Shown here piece after piece: positions 61,465 through 64,000 of a stretch of 64,000 nucleotides of DNA. The DNA lies in assembly GCA_024398515.1 (NCBI GenBank), contig JAKSIZ010000007.1, forward strand, positions 1-64,000, given 5' to 3'. Position numbers and translations under genes: made by a program. This DNA is from Bacteroidaceae bacterium (GTDB taxonomy: Bacteria > Bacteroidota > Bacteroidia > Bacteroidales > Bacteroidaceae). Under the pieces are notes generated by a model that worked only from the letters and a program-made list of their open reading frames with translations, made no database searches and was not told where the DNA came from. Within the stretch, counting starts at the first letter, position 1; every line of letters begins with the position of its first letter.

Positions 61465-61541
61465 GGTTATCGGTTGTGGGTTGTGGGTTGATAACCTAAC
61501 CCCCATAACCTATATCCAACAACCTATAACCAATAACCAAA
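61465..61541. repeat. Heptamer tract with inverted halves
   Basis: Eleven consecutive 7-mers: ggttatc, ggttgtg, ggttgtg, ggttgat, aacctaa, cccccat, aacctat, atccaac, aacctat, aaccaat, aaccaaa. The first four carry ggtt and most of the rest carry the complementary aacc (one unit reads atcc and one is cccccat). The tract is therefore both tandem and an inverted repeat, able to fold into a long imperfect hairpin. Confidence 0.8.
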
Positions 61542-61550
61542 TAAATTTTT

Positions 61551-61567
61551 TATGGCCAAAGGCCATA
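61551..61567 (+). terminator. Terminator-like hairpin
   Basis: Perfect 7-bp stem TATGGCC / GGCCATA with loop aaa, followed by tttttta. No plus-strand gene precedes it, so it may end a non-coding transcript or belong to a repeat. Confidence 0.4.
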
Positions 61568-61590
61568 TTTTTTACCGTTAGGCATTTTGT

Positions 61591-61723
61591 CTTTGTTATT
61601 GTCTTTGGCAGCTGTGAGTGGCTGTTCGTCTGCATAGCCATTGGGGTATGCAGACGAACTGACGCTCATAGATGCCAGGGATGCATTGCAAATGCAGACC
61701 TAAACAAGAAGACAATAACAAAG
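61591..61723. repeat. Second large inverted repeat (133 bp)
   Basis: Outer arms ctttgttattgtctt / aagacaataacaaag (perfect, 15 bp). A 30-nt inner stem (61607-61636 with 61647-61676, about five mismatches) closes a 10-nt loop; its tip gttcgtctgcata / tatgcagacgaac is perfect over 13 bp. A side hairpin tgcatt-gca-aatgca is at 61682-61696. No direct repeat flanks it. Size and layout resemble the neighbouring MITE-like element but the sequence differs. Confidence 0.75.
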
Positions 61724-61883
61724 TATTTTTATCCTCTCGTGTTGCGCTATCTCACGTTTTATCTCACGTTGCACGCAAATTACTTCAACGGAAGTTTTCA
61801 ACTGCACCGTTTTCTGCAGTTCTCATTATGTTTTTCGTGAGGCGAGCGAAAGCGTTGCTCCGGACGAACGCTTAACTCGGAAG

Positions 61884-61946
61884 AAAACTGCTACAGTTTT
61901 CAAGTCAAAACTGCTACAGTTTTGGAGTGAAAACTGTAGCAGTTTT
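61884..61946. repeat. Triple-palindrome element, copy 7 (AAAACTG class)
   Basis: Units at 61884, 61907 and 61930: AAAACTGCTACAGTTTT twice, then the exact reverse complement AAAACTGTAGCAGTTTT. Spacers are caagtc and ggagtg. Units 2 and 3 can pair as one 17-bp stem with a 6-nt loop followed by T8. The upstream flank ggacgaacgcttaactcgg equals that of copy 1 almost exactly; the downstream ttttttttcaccc equals copy 6. Confidence 0.93.
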
Positions 61947-62057
61947 TTTTCACCCATAACGGCATCCCCCACAAATCCTAACGCTCAACCGTGAAAACAA
62001 TACAACTTGTTTTAGTGCATCTACTCAATAAATCTACGAAATTTGCGTTATTAGTAT

Positions 62058-62990
62058 ATGAAGTTCAGCATCATCATACCGGTTTATAATGACGACGGCA
62101 CCCTGCAACGCTGTCTTGACTGTGTACTTTCACAGTCGTTCACCGACTATGAAGTTATCGTTGTTGATGATGGAAGTACAACGCCAATAACCTCAATACC
62201 TCGAAATCTCGAAGTCTCGAAGTCTCGAAATCTCACAACCTCAAAACCTCAAAACCTCAAAACCCTACGCATAAACCACGCAGGGCTGTCAGCCGCACGT
62301 AATGCCGGAATACAAGAAGCTAAGGGCGAATGGCTGATATTTATCGATTCTGACGACTGGATTGCCCCACAGACACTCGATGCCCTTGACACTGCAACCA
62401 AGCAATACCACGACTGCGACATCATAGAATACCCAGTCATAGTACACGAGGGGGCAAAGGATGAGTATCATCTGAAGTTTGACGACCGCGAATATACCGA
62501 CCTTCATAACGATTATTGGTTGGGCTGCAAGGCTTATTCGCATTCATACGCATGGAACAAAACCTGCCGCAAAAGCCTCTTCAATGAGGTGCAGTTCCCT
62601 GTAGGCAAGAAGTTTGAAGATGTCTATACACTGCCTCAACTGCTCGACCACGCCAAGAAAGTGCGAACAATCAGCCAAGGATTATACCATTACGTATGGA
62701 ACAACAAGGGCATCTGCGCCAAGGCTAACGGTGAAGACCTGTCAGATTTACTGTCGGCTCACGTCAATGTGATGCAGAATTGGGGCTTGGAAAAGGCAGA
62801 AGGTTTCGCAGAATACTACATGCACGTGCTCAACATACAGCTTGATGTGTATCGTCTTAACTCAAGAATTATGCTGCCGGAATACACGATACGGTGGCAC
62901 AAGATGGGCATCGCAGCCAGGATAAAGTACCTAATCTACAAGTTTATGGGCTTAAAAACACTTTGCAAGATATGGAAAATCCTCTCATAA
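62058..62990 (+). CDS. GT2-family glycosyltransferase with octamer-repeat insert
   Basis: A 310-residue GT-A enzyme, probably adding a sugar to a surface polysaccharide repeat unit. SIIIPVYNDDGTLQRCL and EVIVVDDGS bind the nucleotide sugar, and the metal motif is FIDSDDW at about 93-99. Odd: residues about 45-69, between VVDDGSTTPI and LRINHAGLSAARNAG, are encoded by nine 8-mers and read as an 8-residue pattern (RNLEVSKS, RNLTTSKP, QNLKTLRI). Other GT2 enzymes have a short variable linker there. The next gene overlaps its end by 19 nt. One unit gained or lost would shift the frame and truncate the enzyme. Confidence 0.9.
   Translation: MKFSIIIPVYNDDGTLQRCLDCVLSQSFTDYEVIVVDDGSTTPITSIPRNLEVSKSRNLTTSKPQNLKTLRINHAGLSAARNAGIQEAKGEWLIFIDSDDWIAPQTLDALDTATKQYHDCDIIEYPVIVHEGAKDEYHLKFDDREYTDLHNDYWLGCKAYSHSYAWNKTCRKSLFNEVQFPVGKKFEDVYTLPQLLDHAKKVRTISQGLYHYVWNNKGICAKANGEDLSDLLSAHVNVMQNWGLEKAEGFAEYYMHVLNIQLDVYRLNSRIMLPEYTIRWHKMGIAARIKYLIYKFMGLKTLCKIWKILS
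62192..62263. repeat. Nine-unit octamer tract inside glycosyltransferase
   Basis: Consecutive 8-mers: ctcaatac, ctcgaaat, ctcgaagt, ctcgaagt, ctcgaaat, ctcacaac, then ctcaaaac three times. All begin with CTC. Total 72 nt keeps the frame; single-unit slippage would not. The last three identical units are the likeliest place for slippage. Confidence 0.92.
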
Positions 62991-63856
62991 GTTTTATAAT
63001 ACCATACTACAATGTGCCCATTCCGCTGCTCGAAGAGTGCGTTGGGAGCATAGAAGAAATCAACGTTTCGCGTGAGATTATCATCGTCAACGATGGTTGC
63101 GACGCTGATCTTACGGCATTTGAAGACCGATGTAAGGTGCACAGGATAGAGCATGGGGGACCTGCTGGAGCACGAAACTATGCACTTGATGTGGCAGAAG
63201 GCGAATACATACAGTTCGTTGACGCTGACGACAAGCTTATCGTTGGCACATATCAATGGATTGTTGACATGTTGAAAAGCGCCAAGCCCGACATGTTCTA
63301 CTTTGCATTCACGACAGTTGAAGGTAAACATTCGGGCACGAAAACCTATAAGACGAGCACCGGAACAGAGTATTTACTGAACCATAACATTCGAGGCGCT
63401 GCCTGCGATTACGTGTTCCGCCGGTCTATCTTGGGCGAATTAAGGTTCACTGACGGTATTTTCCACGAGGATGAAGAGTTCAATCCTCAACTTATGTTGC
63501 TCGCTAAAACGTTCTACTACACAAAATCCTCAGCGTATTACTACAGGAGATTGCCTCATTCAATCATGACTTCGCGCAACGAAGAGCATATTTCAAAGCG
63601 ACTTAACGACTTCCTTCTCGTGATTTTGAACCTTGAGGAAACAAGCAAGACGTTACGCGACGCCGATGCAAAGTCGGCATTGAGACGAAGAAGAGACCAG
63701 CTTTGCATGGATTACCTATATAATATTATAAGGTTAGGACGCCGTCGGGAACTGAAAGAACGCATTCAGGACCTGAAGGAAAACCATCTATTCCCTCTCC
63801 CATTAAAGCGATATACATGGAAATATTATGTCGCAGCAATCCTTACACGCCTATGA
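62972..63856 (+). CDS. GT2-family glycosyltransferase
   Basis: A 294-residue GT-A enzyme. MENPLISFIIPYYNVPIPLLEECVGSI opens the fold; REIIIVNDGCD, GGPAGARNYALDVAEG and the metal motif QFVDADDK (about 87-94) follow. The start at 62972 gives this N-terminus; an upstream in-frame ATG (62894) lies inside the preceding gene. The C-terminal third is helical and basic, as in membrane-associated GT2 enzymes. It overlaps the previous glycosyltransferase by 19 nt and the next gene by 4 nt (ATGA), so the three form one coupled unit. Confidence 0.92.
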   Translation: MENPLISFIIPYYNVPIPLLEECVGSIEEINVSREIIIVNDGCDADLTAFEDRCKVHRIEHGGPAGARNYALDVAEGEYIQFVDADDKLIVGTYQWIVDMLKSAKPDMFYFAFTTVEGKHSGTKTYKTSTGTEYLLNHNIRGAACDYVFRRSILGELRFTDGIFHEDEEFNPQLMLLAKTFYYTKSSAYYYRRLPHSIMTSRNEEHISKRLNDFLLVILNLEETSKTLRDADAKSALRRRRDQLCMDYLYNIIRLGRRRELKERIQDLKENHLFPLPLKRYTWKYYVAAILTRL

Positions 63857-64000
63857 AAATTCTACTGCTTGGCGAATATAGCAATGTTCACGCCACCCTT
63901 GAAAAGGGGTTGAAAGAGTTGGGACACGAGGTGTTACTGGTGTCGAACGGTGATTTCTGGAAAGGATATCAGTGCGATATAAGTCTGATTCGCACATACG
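63853..64000 (+). CDS. GT4-like glycosyltransferase, N-terminal part (cut by window end)
   Basis: Only 49 codons are inside the window. The start MKILLLGEYSNVHATLEKGL and GHEVLLVSNGDFWKGYQCD looks like the N-terminal Rossmann half of GT4-family glycosyltransferases of Bacteroidetes polysaccharide loci. The ATG overlaps the previous stop (ATGA). Confidence 0.75.
   Translation, partial: MKILLLGEYSNVHATLEKGLKELGHEVLLVSNGDFWKGYQCDISLIRTY

Larger units (their letters stand above)
61128..62057. other. Repeat-rich intergenic region between flippase and glycosyltransferase
   Basis: 930 nt without a credible gene. In order it holds a MITE-like cruciform (61274-61400), a heptamer tract (61465-61541), a short terminator-like hairpin (61551-61567), a second large inverted repeat (61591-61723) and a triple palindrome (61884-61946). 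No clear promoter for the glycosyltransferase run was found, although gaaatttgcg at about 62038 is a weak -7 candidate. Confidence 0.75.

Overview
The window looks like a chromosomal stretch of a Bacteroidales bacterium, most likely a Prevotella-type gut or rumen polysaccharide degrader. The evidence: promoters of the Bacteroidetes form (a -7 box TAnnTTTG a few tens of bases before genes, little Shine-Dalgarno signal), DUF4834/DUF6249/DUF5056/PG0541-type proteins, lipoprotein and TonB-dependent-receptor gene sets, meso-diaminopimelate dehydrogenase, a two-subunit methylmalonyl-CoA mutase, C-terminal motifs typical of secreted Prevotella proteins, and many plant cell wall hydrolases. Fifty-four complete genes and one truncated gene are called. 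No rRNA, tRNA, CRISPR array or prophage was recognised. There is one short MITE-like element.

Layout. 0.3-5.5 kb (minus): an APH-type kinase, a TIGR02757 protein, then hexuronate catabolism (uxaB, an SDR mannonate oxidoreductase candidate, uxuA). 5.7-9.3 kb (plus): a secreted DNA/RNA nuclease, an unknown membrane protein and a YafQ toxin-antitoxin pair. 9.4-11.4 kb (minus): an unknown protein, a Nudix hydrolase, YbaK and YccF. 11.5-18.7 kb (plus): an Sfp-type transferase, mutA-mutB, a Sel1-repeat protein, and a BlaI/BlaR1-like pair whose sensor has lost the protease core. 19-29 kb (minus): a GH10 xylanase coupled to an RND efflux operon, then ddh. 29-36.5 kb: a lipoprotein, an ECF sigma/anti-sigma-like group, phospholipid synthesis (psd, pssA), an M15 peptidase, a tandem SGNH esterase and a Gfo/Idh oxidoreductase. 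36.8-43 kb (plus): a YoeB toxin-antitoxin pair and a TonB receptor with two lipoproteins. 43-48 kb (minus): mtgA, ompA, coaW and clpC. 48-59 kb (minus): a seven-gene xylan/arabinoxylan degradation operon. 59.7-64 kb: a surface polysaccharide locus (flippase and glycosyltransferases).

How the genes fit together. GH10 cuts xylan; GH43, GH8, GH31 and an esterase trim side chains and oligomers; hexuronates released from glucuronoxylan or pectin can enter the uxuA/uxaB branch. Propionate formation by the succinate route (MutAB) fits the same lifestyle.

The most unusual content is non-coding. (1) Seven intergenic elements each consist of three tandem ~16-17 bp palindromes separated by 6-nt spacers (period 22-23). 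The palindrome is nearly the same within an element but differs between elements (AACATTG.., ACATTCT.., AAAGTTG.., AAAACTG.. classes). (2) A second set of tracts is built from degenerate 7-mers or 8-mers. Most are intergenic, but one lies inside clpC (nine 7-mers) and one inside a glycosyltransferase (nine 8-mers), where gain or loss of a unit would shift the frame. (3) A 127-bp cruciform-forming MITE-like element with a 9-bp direct repeat, plus a second large inverted repeat, lie beside the polysaccharide locus. (4) An orphan promoter-terminator pair upstream of the xylan operon could make a ~95-nt small RNA or attenuated leader.
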